The notes: a model not told the origin generated them from the sequence alone. DNA of 64,000 nt from Acidobacteriota bacterium (GCA_003225175.1 QIBA01000055.1:1-64000), one strand, 5' to 3'. Counted from the stretch's first letter, positions 1-9,337 are shown. Program-made: numbers and translations.

Positions 1-19
1 CAACCAGGTTCTGGTTCCC

Positions 20-946
20 GTGGAGGACGCCTTGCGAACCACACTGCTCCACATCGTCTTTCTCAGCGTTCTTGTTCTTGCGATGATGATAGTGACATCT
101 TGCGGCGGAACTTCCAACACCGCCAGCAACTCTCCCGGGGGTAGCAGCGCCAATCCAGGACCGGCAGCGGCGCCTGGCTCCGGAGGCTCCGGCTCCTCCG
201 GCGGCAATGCTGGCGGAGGTTCTTCGGGCGGTTCAGGAGGAGGCACTTCCGGGACCGGCTCGGGAGGTAATACGACTCCGAGTGCTCCAAGTGGTCCAGA
301 CACTTATCTTGCTCAGATTTTTCAAGTGGCGGAGAGGTTTCCGAATTCAGAGGGACAACTCACACTTAATAACAAGGCCAACGATGGCTCGGGCGTCCTG
401 CAATTCTCACATGCGAGTACCAATACCGGTAATTTGGTTCTGCGGTTTTGTCAGTATGCCTTTAACCCACCGAACTGCTTCAACATCACATCTCTCGCAA
501 CCGATGCGAACGGCAACGGAACCGTAAACTTTACCTTTCCCAGAAAGGGAACGGTTTCCGGCGCATTCCAGATAACCCTCAACGGCGACCAGTGGGGCTA
601 TGCTGCGACCGGCACCTCGGGAAAGAACTTTCAATCGGCGCTCCTGCCGGCCTCTTCGATCACAGGAGGCATCAACCTGACGGCGGGCAATGCACAAGGT
701 TGGGGATCGATTGTGGTCAATGACACTACCGGACACATTGTTCTAAACCAGACCACGCCGAACCACACGTTTAATACCGCGATTTGTGGCCCGACGAATT
801 CGTGTCTGAATCTGGGCAATGTCTCAACCGATGCGCAAGGAAACGCGAGTGCCGATATTGGATCAGTCCAGGCTGCTGGTGGAAGTGTGTTTCGCGTCAG
901 CGACGAAAACGGTGTGCAGTTTGTGTCTGCATTTCGCGTGCAGTAG
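20..946 (+). CDS. Secreted lipoprotein with Gly/Ser linker and duplicated domain
   Basis: A 308-residue protein from a GTG at 20; the frame is open to the window edge, so an upstream start cannot be excluded. Residues 1-27 look like a lipoprotein signal (Arg6, a hydrophobic run, then IVTSC) with Cys28 as the lipidation site. Residues 30-95 are a Gly/Ser/Pro-rich linker that would hold the rest off the membrane. The globular part contains two related halves, each with a Cys pair (Cys144/Cys153 and Cys256/Cys262) followed by a similar TDANGNG or TDAQGNA turn, which suggests an internal duplication of a beta domain with one disulfide each. I do not recognise the family. It is probably on the periplasmic or outer surface. 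Confidence 0.75.
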   Translation: MEDALRTTLLHIVFLSVLVLAMMIVTSCGGTSNTASNSPGGSSANPGPAAAPGSGGSGSSGGNAGGGSSGGSGGGTSGTGSGGNTTPSAPSGPDTYLAQIFQVAERFPNSEGQLTLNNKANDGSGVLQFSHASTNTGNLVLRFCQYAFNPPNCFNITSLATDANGNGTVNFTFPRKGTVSGAFQITLNGDQWGYAATGTSGKNFQSALLPASSITGGINLTAGNAQGWGSIVVNDTTGHIVLNQTTPNHTFNTAICGPTNSCLNLGNVSTDAQGNASADIGSVQAAGGSVFRVSDENGVQFVSAFRVQ

Positions 947-1157
947 CTGCATGTAGCTGAAAGTTTGTCCTGCAGCGTGGGGCTCTGGCTGGGCAGCATC
1001 TCCCTTTCTTCAATCCGTCAGTTCGCCTGAATGAAGACCTCTACCACTTTCTCGGATGCGCACGTAAGTTTCTCGTGTACATTTTTGGACTCCGAGCGCA
1101 GATCGGGGAGAAGGTCCGCACGACAAATAGGACAAGCGAAGCATCGAACAGAGCAGG

Positions 1158-3464
1158 ATGCTCTGCTCGGATTCAAGTCTGATTGAACTTCAGTCGCGCT
1201 CCGATTCTGAATACATAAGCCATAGCCGCACTGTGCTCATCACCGACCGCAAAGGTTGGGTGAGTGGCAACTCTGACCAGGGACTCTGGATCTACCAAGC
1301 GCGCCTCCTGTCGCGGTACTTGTGGACGCTGGATGGAAAGACGCCGCAGCTCAGCGCCTTTTCTTGTGTCCGCCAGAACAGCTCTCTTGGCTACTACATT
1401 GCGGCGCCGAAAAATTGGAAGCGGACTGAGCCGAAAGACCGCGATGCAGCGCAGCAGTCCATCGAGTTGCGCGTTTCCCGAACACTCGGCGCTGGTCTCA
1501 CAGAAGAGGTGGCGGTCACAAATTACACGCAAATCAGCACGGTTGTTGAGCTCGCGCTCGAAGTTGCCTCCGATTTCGCCAGCCCAAGTGCGGAATCCGG
1601 CGCGGACAGAGTTCCTGGAACAATGAAACAGAAATGGGCTGAAGTCGGTGAAGGTGAATGGGAGCTCTGCTTCGATTATCGGGCTCGGCACTGGTACAGC
1701 CACCAGGGCGATCGTGGAATAGCGCGCTTTCATCGCGGAGTCCGCTTGCGTCTGAAAGCCAATGTTACGCCGAAGTATCGAAATGGGAAGATATCCCTGG
1801 GTATCAGGCTTGCACCTCGCCAGAGCTGGCGATGCTCAGTTCATGCCACCGCACTGATGGAAGGCGATGAATGGAGCCCGGTAGACGGAAGCCCCTGGTC
1901 TTCACCCGTAACAACTACAGAAAAGGAAGACGCCTTCCCTGCCGATGCCACGCAACTCACTTCGCCCGGGTCGCCAACCTTTCCTGCCCTCGTACTCAGC
2001 ACGCTGGCACGGTCTCAGAAGGACCTGTTTGCCCTGCGTCTAGTCGATCTCGACTCTCGCGACGAGGAAGGAAGGGCCTGGATTCCTGCAGGCGGACTCC
2101 CGGCCTATGTTGGACTGTTCGGGCGCGACTGCCTGGCTTCAGGATGGCAGGCAGCCCTATTGAGCACGGCCATGATGCGCGGTTCCCTTTCGGAACTGCC
2201 AAAAACGCAGGGACAGAAGATTGACGATTGGCGAGACGAGCAGCCTGGACGCTTCGTCCATGAGCTGCACACCGATCCGCGCGCGGTGCTTAACTACAAT
2301 CCGCACGCCCGCTATTACGGAGGCGTCACCGCATCCATTTACTACCCGGTCGTCGTCTCCGCAGTCTGGCATTGGACTGGCAACAAACAGTTGGTCCGGC
2401 GGTACGTCAAGCCGGCGCTTGAAGGACTCGACTGGGCAGATAAGTACCTGCGCGACGAAAGCGGCTTTTACCGCTACCGCAAACGCTCCAACCAGGGAGA
2501 ACGCAACCAGGGATGGAAAGACTCAGACGATGCCATCGTGAATGCTGACGGATCACAGGCGAAACATCCCCTGGGGACGTGCGAGATGCAGGCATTTGTC
2601 TACGCATCGAAGATGCATCTATCCGAAGTTCTCTGGTGGCTCGGGGATCCCGAAACGGCCCGCCGGTTGTTTCGTGAGGCAGGAGAATTAAAGGAACGCT
2701 TCAATGACTTCTTCTGGATGGAAAATGTCGGATATCTCGGAATGGCCATCGATGCGAAGAAGCGCTTAGTGCGATCGATTGCTTCAGATCCCGGGCATTG
2801 TCTCGCCTCGGGAATTGTTGATCAGCGTCTGGCGACGGGGCTTGCCGAGCGGCTCATGCGGCCTGACATGTTTTCTGGTTGGGGCATACGCACACTGTCG
2901 GCGGAGCATCCTGCATTCAATCCATTCTCCTATCATCGCGGATCGGTTTGGCCGGTTGAGAACGCCGTCTTTGTGCTTGCTTTCGCGCGCTATGGCTTGC
3001 ACAACAAAATGCAGACGCTTGCGCGGGCGATGTTCGAGACTGCCGAAATCTTCAAGTACCACCGGCTGCCCGAGGTCTTTGCCGGACATCAGCGCGATGG
3101 CGAGCATCCCTTTCCGGGAATGTATCCGAGAGCGAACTGGCCGCAAGCCTGGTCGGCATCAGCTCCATTCACGGTAATGCAGGCGCTGCTCGGAATCTTT
3201 CCCTATGCTCCGCTGAATGTTCTGCTTCTCGATCCCCATCTGCCGGAGTGGCTGCCGGAATTCACCGTGCAGAACATGAGGATAGGAAAGGCGACTGTCT
3301 CCCTGCGATTCAGGCGTAGCGAAGACGGTCGCACGAATTACGAAGTTATAGAGCTCCGAGGGAAGCTGCACCTGGTCCGCCAGCCGAGCCCGTGGTCACT
3401 GACGGCGGATCTTGGCGAACGAGTGCGAGACGCAGTCAGCAGCCTACTACCCCTTGCAGCCTAG
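1158..3464 (+). CDS. Amylo-alpha-1,6-glucosidase (glycogen debranching enzyme type)
   Basis: A 768-residue protein resembling bacterial glycogen-debranching glucosidases, which hydrolyse alpha-1,6 branch glucose. The first ~280 residues match the beta-rich N-terminal debranching domain (ITDRKGWVSG, then GLWIYQARLLSRY). The rest looks like the (alpha/alpha)6 catalytic domain, with LFGRDCLASGWQ around residue 322, a Tyr/Trp-rich stretch near 395, HRGSVWPVENAVFVLAF around 593 and FAGHQR around 640. There is no signal peptide, so it is probably cytoplasmic. The ATG at 1158 lacks a good ribosome site and the start may lie further in. It belongs functionally with treS and malQ near 52-57 kb, although it is not linked to them. 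Substrate range is inferred from the family. Confidence 0.85.
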   Translation: MLCSDSSLIELQSRSDSEYISHSRTVLITDRKGWVSGNSDQGLWIYQARLLSRYLWTLDGKTPQLSAFSCVRQNSSLGYYIAAPKNWKRTEPKDRDAAQQSIELRVSRTLGAGLTEEVAVTNYTQISTVVELALEVASDFASPSAESGADRVPGTMKQKWAEVGEGEWELCFDYRARHWYSHQGDRGIARFHRGVRLRLKANVTPKYRNGKISLGIRLAPRQSWRCSVHATALMEGDEWSPVDGSPWSSPVTTTEKEDAFPADATQLTSPGSPTFPALVLSTLARSQKDLFALRLVDLDSRDEEGRAWIPAGGLPAYVGLFGRDCLASGWQAALLSTAMMRGSLSELPKTQGQKIDDWRDEQPGRFVHELHTDPRAVLNYNPHARYYGGVTASIYYPVVVSAVWHWTGNKQLVRRYVKPALEGLDWADKYLRDESGFYRYRKRSNQGERNQGWKDSDDAIVNADGSQAKHPLGTCEMQAFVYASKMHLSEVLWWLGDPETARRLFREAGELKERFNDFFWMENVGYLGMAIDAKKRLVRSIASDPGHCLASGIVDQRLATGLAERLMRPDMFSGWGIRTLSAEHPAFNPFSYHRGSVWPVENAVFVLAFARYGLHNKMQTLARAMFETAEIFKYHRLPEVFAGHQRDGEHPFPGMYPRANWPQAWSASAPFTVMQALLGIFPYAPLNVLLLDPHLPEWLPEFTVQNMRIGKATVSLRFRRSEDGRTNYEVIELRGKLHLVRQPSPWSLTADLGERVRDAVSSLLPLAA

Positions 3465-3502
3465 AAGATCGCTATCTGGTTGTTTTCCTGTCGTTTTCGG
3501 CA

Positions 3503-4036
3503 TCAGTTCACGCCATTCTTCGGATCCCATGATCCTTGCTCTTTGCGGACATAGATGATCTGGCCGATGTGGTAGGCGTTGTGGGTGCTGATGTGCGTAA
3601 ACGTTTGCGCCACGTTTTTCAGTTTTGCTTCGTCTGCGGTTTCCACCCACTTCTCGAGCTCGGTCAGAACCTGATCGAGCTGCTGCACTGTGTCATTCCA
3701 GGTTTTCGTATCGAACTTGTTAAAGGTCTCGTCGTTGTTGCCGCTGAAATTTTCTGGTTTCTCACCCTTGAGCCGTGCGAAGTTCTGCTTGTTCCAAAAC
3801 ACCAGGTGATAGGTAAGCTGGCCGACCGAGTGGTTCCCTTTCCCGTCGGTCCAACTCGCCTGCTCGGCGGTCAGCCCTTTGACCGCAGTGTTTGCTGGGA
3901 CGAACCACTCCGCGGTTGTATGCGTCGAGCGCAGCTCGGCCAGCAGTAAGTCGCGAAGATTCGAGGGCTTCTTGTCTTGGGCATGCAGGGGAAGCACGAG
4001 CAACAGCGTCACAAATAGCAGCCACCGTTTTGTCAA
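3503..4036 (-). CDS. Secreted DinB-like protein
   Basis: A 177-residue protein with a signal peptide (residues 1-19, ending LPLHAQ) followed by a DinB/YfiT-like four-helix bundle. The family's three metal-ligand histidines appear to be present: one in QLTYHLVFWN and two in HISTHNAYHIGQI. Members often bind a divalent metal and many act as thiol-dependent transferases, but the activity of exported forms is unknown. It converges with the debranching gene, with 38 bp between the stop codons. The exported location is read from the sequence; any reaction would be a guess. Confidence 0.85.
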   Translation of the reverse strand: MTKRWLLFVTLLLVLPLHAQDKKPSNLRDLLLAELRSTHTTAEWFVPANTAVKGLTAEQASWTDGKGNHSVGQLTYHLVFWNKQNFARLKGEKPENFSGNNDETFNKFDTKTWNDTVQQLDQVLTELEKWVETADEAKLKNVAQTFTHISTHNAYHIGQIIYVRKEQGSWDPKNGVN

Positions 4037-4274
4037 CCTGGAATTTCCTCCGCCGTCTTAGACGCGCGAGCGGCCGGAACGATTCTCCAGAACGTGAAAG
4101 GGGAGAGCGGCCTCGGTTTCCGTTGGGACGAGATGCGGTGAGAGTGTCGTCCACGATGCCGACGGAGAGTCCTTATTCGACCCAAACCGACATCTCGGGC
4201 TTAAAGTGGATTGAGCCAAGACGAAGTGGACCAAGTGGAAGGAAAATGCCTGTGTTGGCGCCTCTTTGGCAGTT

Positions 4275-4409
4275 CTACTGCCCTCCCACTCCTGTCTGTT
4301 TTCCCTCGTGCGTTACTTGCGCGGCGATCTTCTGCATGGCATGTGCGAGTTCCGCGGGTGAGTGGATTTTGAAGTTCGTTCCGTCCAGCGCACGCGGCAG
4401 CGCGGGCAG
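4275..4409 (-). pseudogene. 3' remnant of an unidentified minus-strand gene
   Basis: On the minus strand 44 sense codons read GLPALPRALDGTNFK... to ...KQTGVGGQ and end in TAG at 4275. The residue composition is typical of real protein (HSPAELAHAMQKIAAQV). The frame runs into stop codons just upstream and no start exists. It abuts, head-on, the phosphoesterase remnant at 4414-4712, so the point around 4410 looks like a deletion or rearrangement junction. I cannot name the parent gene. Confidence 0.4.
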
Positions 4410-4413
4410 CCCC

Positions 4414-4712
4414 CGCGTGCTGCATAACCTCTACGATCACACATCGATCCTGAAGCTGCTTGAATGGCGTTGGAAACCTCCTACGCTGACGACGCACGAT
4501 GCATCGGATAGATCATTAATTTAAAACACGCTCTGGACTTTGGGGGTCCACAGCTCGATGTCCCTGCTCTTCCGGCACCAGCGACCTATGTGCCTCTCGC
4601 CTGTCCGAACGGATCCGGACAAACCTTCGGCGACACCGTCGGACAGCAGGAGTCGATCGATATGTCGAATTTACAGCAGCTCGCGGTGAGCTATGGATGG
4701 CCGATCTATTAG
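4414..4712 (+). pseudogene. C-terminal remnant of a phosphoesterase (phospholipase C/acid phosphatase family)
   Basis: Reading from 4414 gives HNLYDHTSILKLLEWRW, then a PLT-like stretch ending DASD. This is the characteristic C-terminal block of secreted phosphoesterases of the phospholipase C/acid phosphatase superfamily. The frame breaks around 4505-4512 (two extra bases or one missing). The next frame then continues IINLKHALDFGGPQLDVP and ends ...QQLAVSYGWPIY with TAG at 4710-4712, as expected for the family's tail. The large N-terminal part is absent. The copy is therefore truncated and frameshifted. A separate N-terminal remnant of the same family lies at 12544-12669. Confidence 0.7.
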
Positions 4713-4741
4713 GCTCTGCCGCTGTCGAGTCATCGTGTTCC

Positions 4742-5812
4742 TTACTTGCCGCGAAAGACGAATGCCAACTCTATGATCAGAATGATCACGACCATCAGCT
4801 CCAACACGAATCCGCGCGCCTGCTGGAACTGATCAATCATCACAGTGTAGAGATCCTCGGCGGTTTTGAGCTTCTCGGCGACCAGGGCCTGAAAGTCGTT
4901 CACACCGATCCTTGCGACGCACAGTTTGTATAGCCGCGCTATAAACATGTCGCCTACGAACTTAAGCGCGGCAGTTGTGCGCTCCGTCAGCTCCGTGACT
5001 TCCAAGACGATGGTGCGCAGGCGCGTCGCCGCCGGACGCATTCTCCAACCGGCCAGCACACCAGCGCGACGTTCGATAAAACGATAAACCTCGCGCAACT
5101 CACGTGTGAGCAGCTCGTCGTAGTGGCGGAACTGCAGAAGCTGCGAGTTTGCATATTCGAGTATGAGAGCCGTTGCTTCTGCGCCCTGCTGAGTATCAAG
5201 CACGAACGCTGCATTCCAGCCGATCACGATCAAGTCGTTTGGATAATAGGACACGCTTCCCTGCATCACCTCAGCGCGTTCGCTGTCGGAGAGCGCGAAG
5301 GGTTCTCCACGGACGATCTGAGCGATGTCCGCGCTGTGTCTGGCGAGTACTTTGGCCGCTGGTTCCATTCCAGGACCGCTGAGGATGTGAAAAATGCAAT
5401 AGTCCTCGTCCAGCCAATTTTCATAGGGACGCACCAGGGTTGGACGAATCGCCGCGACTCTCTCTCGAACGATCCGCCGCGAGAGCTCGTCAAATGTAGT
5501 GCTGGAAACCCAGCGCGCAGCCAATTCACGCAGTCCGTCCCATTCGCAGCAGAATGGAAAACGCAACAGCAGGCTGATGACGCCGTAATCGTAATAGCGC
5601 AGAGTCGCATCAAAACGCTCGCCGCTCTGAATCACGACTTGATCGATGGTTTCAATTACCGGCGGCCGCTCGAATCGGACATACTCCGGAGCGGTGTGTT
5701 TAAAGCTCGGCGTCACGACTTTGCCCTGGATAAATGGGGGCAACTCCTTCAGTCGAATCTCTTCGCAAACGTCGTACAGCGACAAGATGGAGATTGATCC
5801 GCGCAGTTCCAT
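4742..5812 (-). CDS. RMD1/YagE family protein (DUF155)
   Basis: A 356-residue protein of the RMD1/YagE (DUF155) family. The family signature is visible: RYYDYGVISLLLRFPF near residue 92, SYYPNDLIVIGWNAAFV near 205, and LLQFRHYDELLTREL near 245. A C-terminal hydrophobic segment (about 335-352) would be a tail anchor, as in the yeast and mitochondrial members. Those eukaryotic proteins work at the inner membrane in organelle translation or meiosis; the bacterial role is not established. It is preceded by a perfect palindrome (5841-5866) and is on the same strand as the DMT permease upstream. No partner gene suggests a job. Confidence 0.85.
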   Translation of the reverse strand: MELRGSISILSLYDVCEEIRLKELPPFIQGKVVTPSFKHTAPEYVRFERPPVIETIDQVVIQSGERFDATLRYYDYGVISLLLRFPFCCEWDGLRELAARWVSSTTFDELSRRIVRERVAAIRPTLVRPYENWLDEDYCIFHILSGPGMEPAAKVLARHSADIAQIVRGEPFALSDSERAEVMQGSVSYYPNDLIVIGWNAAFVLDTQQGAEATALILEYANSQLLQFRHYDELLTRELREVYRFIERRAGVLAGWRMRPAATRLRTIVLEVTELTERTTAALKFVGDMFIARLYKLCVARIGVNDFQALVAEKLKTAEDLYTVMIDQFQQARGFVLELMVVIILIIELAFVFRGK

Positions 5813-5840
5813 TGTGCCAGTGTAAGTCGACGCTCCTCGT

Positions 5841-5866
5841 TAGAGACGCAGCATGCTGCGTCTCTA
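5841..5866. repeat. Family A palindrome, copy 1 (perfect 26-bp palindrome)
   Basis: The bases from 5841 to 5866 form a perfect palindrome whose half-site is TAGAGACGCAGCA. The same core recurs at 21329-21350, 22917-22946 and 23654-23680, always between genes. In RNA it folds into a stem with almost no loop. Here it separates two minus-strand genes, the DMT permease and the RMD1-like gene. Confidence 0.85.
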
Positions 5867-5893
5867 TCATCAGCTGTGCAGAGCCCATTCAGT

Positions 5894-6769
5894 TTAGCGG
5901 GCTACCAGCGGCACCGCGGCCAGTGCCGCGACCATTCCTAAGCTCTGTAACCGTGACCAGCGTTCCTTCAGTAGCACGCGCGCCAAAATGATAGTGCTAG
6001 CCGGATAAAGTGCGGACAGTACCGCAGCGACGTCGAGTCGCCCGCGCTGGGTGGCGGCAACGTAGAGCGCATTGGCGGCCGAATCCAGAATTCCGGCAAG
6101 AAAGATGTAGCGGAACACTCCGGGTGCCGGCGTCCAGGAGACCGGGTCTGTGCTGGATCGCTCTTGATTGGCGGCAAACAAATGCTGCTGAAGCAAAATG
6201 GAAATCATCAAGACGAATGACGCAGCACGCGCCGCGACCAGCGGCCAGAATACAGACTGAGTTCCCGCAAACTTAATGAACAACAAAAACCCGCCCAGTC
6301 CAAATCCTGCGGCGACTGCGAGGCCGAGTCCTGCGGATTCGCCAGCTGAGCCGCTTTGCGTCGCAATCAGCCAAATGCTGACAATCGCCAACAAGAATCC
6401 GAATAACTGCAGTCCACGCGGAAATCCGGCAGTAATGAAACTGAAAATGATCGGAACGAGCGCCGAGATCACGGCCGAAAGTGGCGCGGTCAATCCCATC
6501 TTGCCGACAGCTAGTGCCTTGTAAAGACAAGCAAGCCCTGCGCCGCCAACCGAACCCGCTGCAATCCCCCATAGCAAGGAGATCTTCGACGACAAGTGCT
6601 CACCTGCGAGAACTGCAAGGAGGAGCATGAAGATGAGGCCAATACCATGCGCGATCGCCACTACCCCAAACACACTCGATCGCTTAGTAGCAAGGCCGCC
6701 ACTGAAATCAGCCGCGCCCCAGGATGCGGCAGCAGACAAGCTAAATGCGGGTGAAAGGAGGTTCTGCAC
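5894..6769 (-). CDS. EamA-type transporter of the drug/metabolite superfamily
   Basis: A 291-residue integral membrane protein with about ten hydrophobic helices arranged as two EamA-like repeats. Features typical of the DMT family include SWGAADFSGGLATKRSS near the first helix, LYKALAVGKMGLTAPLSAVI closing the first repeat, and LYVAATQRGRLDVAAVLSALYPASTIILARVLLKE in the second. It should export or exchange a small metabolite across the inner membrane; the substrate cannot be read from the sequence. It is divergent from the FAD oxidoreductase at 6880, so the two may share a control region. Confidence 0.85.
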   Translation of the reverse strand: MQNLLSPAFSLSAAASWGAADFSGGLATKRSSVFGVVAIAHGIGLIFMLLLAVLAGEHLSSKISLLWGIAAGSVGGAGLACLYKALAVGKMGLTAPLSAVISALVPIIFSFITAGFPRGLQLFGFLLAIVSIWLIATQSGSAGESAGLGLAVAAGFGLGGFLLFIKFAGTQSVFWPLVAARAASFVLMISILLQQHLFAANQERSSTDPVSWTPAPGVFRYIFLAGILDSAANALYVAATQRGRLDVAAVLSALYPASTIILARVLLKERWSRLQSLGMVAALAAVPLVAR

Positions 6770-6808
6770 AACCTATCTTCGCATTTCGAAGCTGTTGCGG
6801 TTCGTATG

Positions 6809-6837
6809 TTGCATCTTGCGCTCCTACCGAGTCTAAA
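6809..6837 (+). promoter_or_regulatory. Possible sigma70-type promoter for the FAD oxidoreductase
   Basis: TTGCAT at 6809-6814 and TCTAAA at 6832-6837 are separated by 17 bases. Both boxes match the consensus only partly. The position fits a transcript starting near 6844, some 36 bases before the chosen GTG start. Confidence 0.3.
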
Positions 6838-6879
6838 ACGTATCTTAAGATTGAGTCCTACGAATCACGAGGAGCTTCC

Positions 6880-8121
6880 GTGCAAGAGATGAATGTACGT
6901 TGCTGCATCGTAGGCGGCGGACCAGCCGGAATGATGACAGGGTTTCTGCTGGCTCGGGCCGGGGTTGACGTTCTTCTACTCGAGAAGCACGCCGACTTTC
7001 TTCGCGATTTTCGCGGCGATACAGTGCATCCCTCCACTCTCGAGCTGATGTATGAACTGGGCATCCTTAAAGAGTTTCTCCAGCAACCTCATCAGGAGCT
7101 CTCGCGTGTAGCCGTGCAAATCCGGGACACGAAGCTTTGGGTTGGCGACTTCACCCACCTGCCCACGCACGCAAAGTTCATCGCGCTCATGCCGCAGTGG
7201 GACTTCCTCAACTTCCTCGCGGAACGCGGGCGAGTTTACCCGGAGTTTCAGCTGCGCATGCAGGCTGAATGTATGGACTTGCTCCAGCAGGACGGCGTGG
7301 TGAAGGGTGTGCGCGTCAAAACCACGGGCGGCGAGCTCACCGTTCATTCCGATCTGGTCATCGCTACCGATGGCCGGCATTCAATCGTCCGCGAGAAGGC
7401 CGGGCTCACGGTGCGCGACAAAGGTGCGCCAATGGACGTGCTGTGGATCCGCCTTTCACGCCGGGAAAACGACGCTGCACAGGCGCTTGGCCGGGTTGAT
7501 CGAGGAAGAATCATGGTCATGATCAACCGCGGTGAATACTGGCAATGTGCTTTCGTAATACCAAAGGGAACCGCGGAAGCCCTGAAGGCTCGAGGAATCG
7601 AAAACCTTCGTGAGGAGATCAGTCGGCTCGTTCCCTATTTAGGAAATAGAGTAGGAGAATTGAGAGACTGGGACGATGTAAAGCTGCTCACCGTGAAAGT
7701 CGATCGCCTGGAGAGATGGTACAAACCGGGACTCATTTGTATTGGCGACGCGGCTCATGCGATGTCTCCGATCGGCGGCGTTGGCATTAACCTCGCAGTG
7801 CAGGACGCGGTGGCAGCTGCAAACGTGCTCGCACCTGCCCTGCTCACGCGGAAGGCGATAACACATTCGCTTCAGCAAGTTCAGCGGAGGCGCGAGTTTC
7901 CTACAATAGTCACGCAAGCAGCGCAGATTTTTGCGCAGAACCGAATCATCAGCAGGGTTTTAGCCGCTGATAAGCCTCTGCAAGTTCCTTCCATTATGAA
8001 ACTGCTGGACCGCTGGCCGCTACTTCAACGTATTCCGGCCCGAGCCATCGGCATAGGAGCGCGTCCGGAGCATGTGAGAACGCGAGATGTTCATCAGCAA
8101 CAGCGCGCGATTGCGTCCTAA
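6880..8121 (+). CDS. FAD-dependent aromatic-ring-type monooxygenase
   Basis: A flavoprotein of the p-hydroxybenzoate hydroxylase/UbiH superfamily, 413 residues from a GTG at 6880 preceded by GAGGAG at 6869-6874. An ATG nine bases downstream is an alternative; longer frames up to 6745 lack support. The dinucleotide-binding GGGPAGM sits at the N-terminus, the DG motif reads ATDGRHSIVREKAGL, and GDAAHAMSPIGGVGINLAVQDA is the FAD ribityl-binding motif. Such enzymes use NAD(P)H and oxygen to hydroxylate a small substrate, which is not identifiable here. It stands alone on its strand, opposite the DMT permease. Confidence 0.88.
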   Translation: MQEMNVRCCIVGGGPAGMMTGFLLARAGVDVLLLEKHADFLRDFRGDTVHPSTLELMYELGILKEFLQQPHQELSRVAVQIRDTKLWVGDFTHLPTHAKFIALMPQWDFLNFLAERGRVYPEFQLRMQAECMDLLQQDGVVKGVRVKTTGGELTVHSDLVIATDGRHSIVREKAGLTVRDKGAPMDVLWIRLSRRENDAAQALGRVDRGRIMVMINRGEYWQCAFVIPKGTAEALKARGIENLREEISRLVPYLGNRVGELRDWDDVKLLTVKVDRLERWYKPGLICIGDAAHAMSPIGGVGINLAVQDAVAAANVLAPALLTRKAITHSLQQVQRRREFPTIVTQAAQIFAQNRIISRVLAADKPLQVPSIMKLLDRWPLLQRIPARAIGIGARPEHVRTRDVHQQQRAIAS

Positions 8122-8289
8122 AGGCTAGGTGAGCTGGCTTTAACGTCATTCCGTCCGCTCTCGGCCGGCACAAGTTTGAAGAACCCAGAATGGGTCTAAG
8201 GCGCTGTCATCGTCGACTGATCGGGATTTAGCCACTCGTTTAGATCGAAGACGTAGATCGAAGACATGGATGTCTTTAACCTTCTACGG

Positions 8290-8314
8290 GCTGAGGCGGC
8301 CGGAACCACGTTAG
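8290..8314. repeat. Family C half-element
   Basis: The stretch GAGGCGGCCGGAACCACGTT matches one arm of the inverted-repeat element at 35323-35458. The opposite arm is missing here, so this looks like a degraded or single-arm copy. It lies just past the stop of the PfkB kinase gene. Confidence 0.55.
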
Positions 8315-8326
8315 AAGGGAACCACG

Positions 8327-9280
8327 CTAAGCCTGCTTCGCGACATCGAGGACAGGCTCGTAGCGAGCGCCTGTCGCCATCAAATTTTCGATCAATTCCA
8401 CCGGCTGAATTCCACCTCTCGCGCCAACGCCCATGCAGTTCAATGCAGCGGCAGCGCAGGCGAAGTCGAGCCTTCGCCGCAATGGCCAGCCTTGAAGAAG
8501 GCCGTAAATGAACCCGGCGTGAAACGTGTCTCCGGCTCCGGTCGTGTCCACGGCGGCCACCTGATAGGCGGAGGCGTAATGGAACTGCTTGCCATCCCAC
8601 GCTAGCACTCCATCGTCTCCGAGCGTCGCTGCGGTCAATGCACATCCATATCGACGCTGCATCATAGGCAGCGACTTCTCCAGATCCTCCAGCCCGAGCA
8701 GCCGCGCTGGAACGTCTCTGCTGACGATGGCATAGTCAATATTTTCGAGCAATCCTTCCACACCAGGATACGTATCATCAAGATCAGCGACGACGGGAAT
8801 TCCCACAGCGCGAGCCCAGCCCGCTGCAACAGTGGCGGCGGCAGTATCGTAGCCGTCCACGTGGAGCGCACGAGCATTCACGATCCATTCGCGATCCAGT
8901 TCTTCGGGACGAAGGCCGAGCTGCTGATCGCGGCGCCACAGAACTGTGCGCTCGCCCTGACTGTCCACAAGGATTACCGCCTGTTGACTTGCACAGCCGG
9001 GCACCGTAATGACGTGCGCCTCTACGCCGGCGCGCGCAAATTCGTCGCTATGAAGCTGGGCAGCGCCGTCGTCGCCCAGCTTGCCGACGTAGCGAGTACG
9101 CAGTCCCCACTGCTGACATGCCATAACGGCGCTTGCGACCTGTCCACCGGGAAGCACGCTGGCTGAGCGAAACTCGACCTTGGACCCTGGAACCGGGTGC
9201 TCCGCCATTGGAATTAACATATCGGTCGCGTTCAAGCCAACGCCGACGAGGTCAACCTTCGATGGCTTTGCTTTTGTCAT
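8327..9280 (-). CDS. PfkB-family carbohydrate or nucleoside kinase
   Basis: A 317-residue ribokinase-like kinase from the ATG at 9280; the frame runs on to 9319, but the homologous part starts here. The first PfkB signature is represented by PGGQVASAVMACQQWGL and the second, carrying the catalytic base and anion hole, by DTTGAGDTFHAGF near residue 250. The enzyme should transfer phosphate from ATP to the hydroxymethyl group of a sugar or nucleoside. The substrate is not clear; the LVGVGLNATD start resembles unspecific sugar kinases. It follows the Fpg/Nei glycosylase gene closely on the same strand, so the two are probably co-transcribed. Confidence 0.85.
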   Translation of the reverse strand: MTKAKPSKVDLVGVGLNATDMLIPMAEHPVPGSKVEFRSASVLPGGQVASAVMACQQWGLRTRYVGKLGDDGAAQLHSDEFARAGVEAHVITVPGCASQQAVILVDSQGERTVLWRRDQQLGLRPEELDREWIVNARALHVDGYDTAAATVAAGWARAVGIPVVADLDDTYPGVEGLLENIDYAIVSRDVPARLLGLEDLEKSLPMMQRRYGCALTAATLGDDGVLAWDGKQFHYASAYQVAAVDTTGAGDTFHAGFIYGLLQGWPLRRRLDFACAAAALNCMGVGARGGIQPVELIENLMATGARYEPVLDVAKQA

Positions 9281-9337
9281 TGTTTGCGATGACACTGTAA
9301 ACGAAACATTACGGTACACGAAATCGAGCGGTGCTGC

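Noticed and set aside
4201-4497. Minus-strand frame of 98 codons
   Set aside because: Arg-rich and domainless. A different minus frame at 4275-4409 reads like true protein, and the plus strand carries the phosphoesterase remnant.
8200-8271. Minus-strand peptide MSSIYVFDLNEWLNPDQSTM and a few more codons to a stop
   Set aside because: It has protein-like composition but is only 23 codons, lacks a ribosome site and follows a repeat; it may be a gene tail left after a deletion, which I cannot support.
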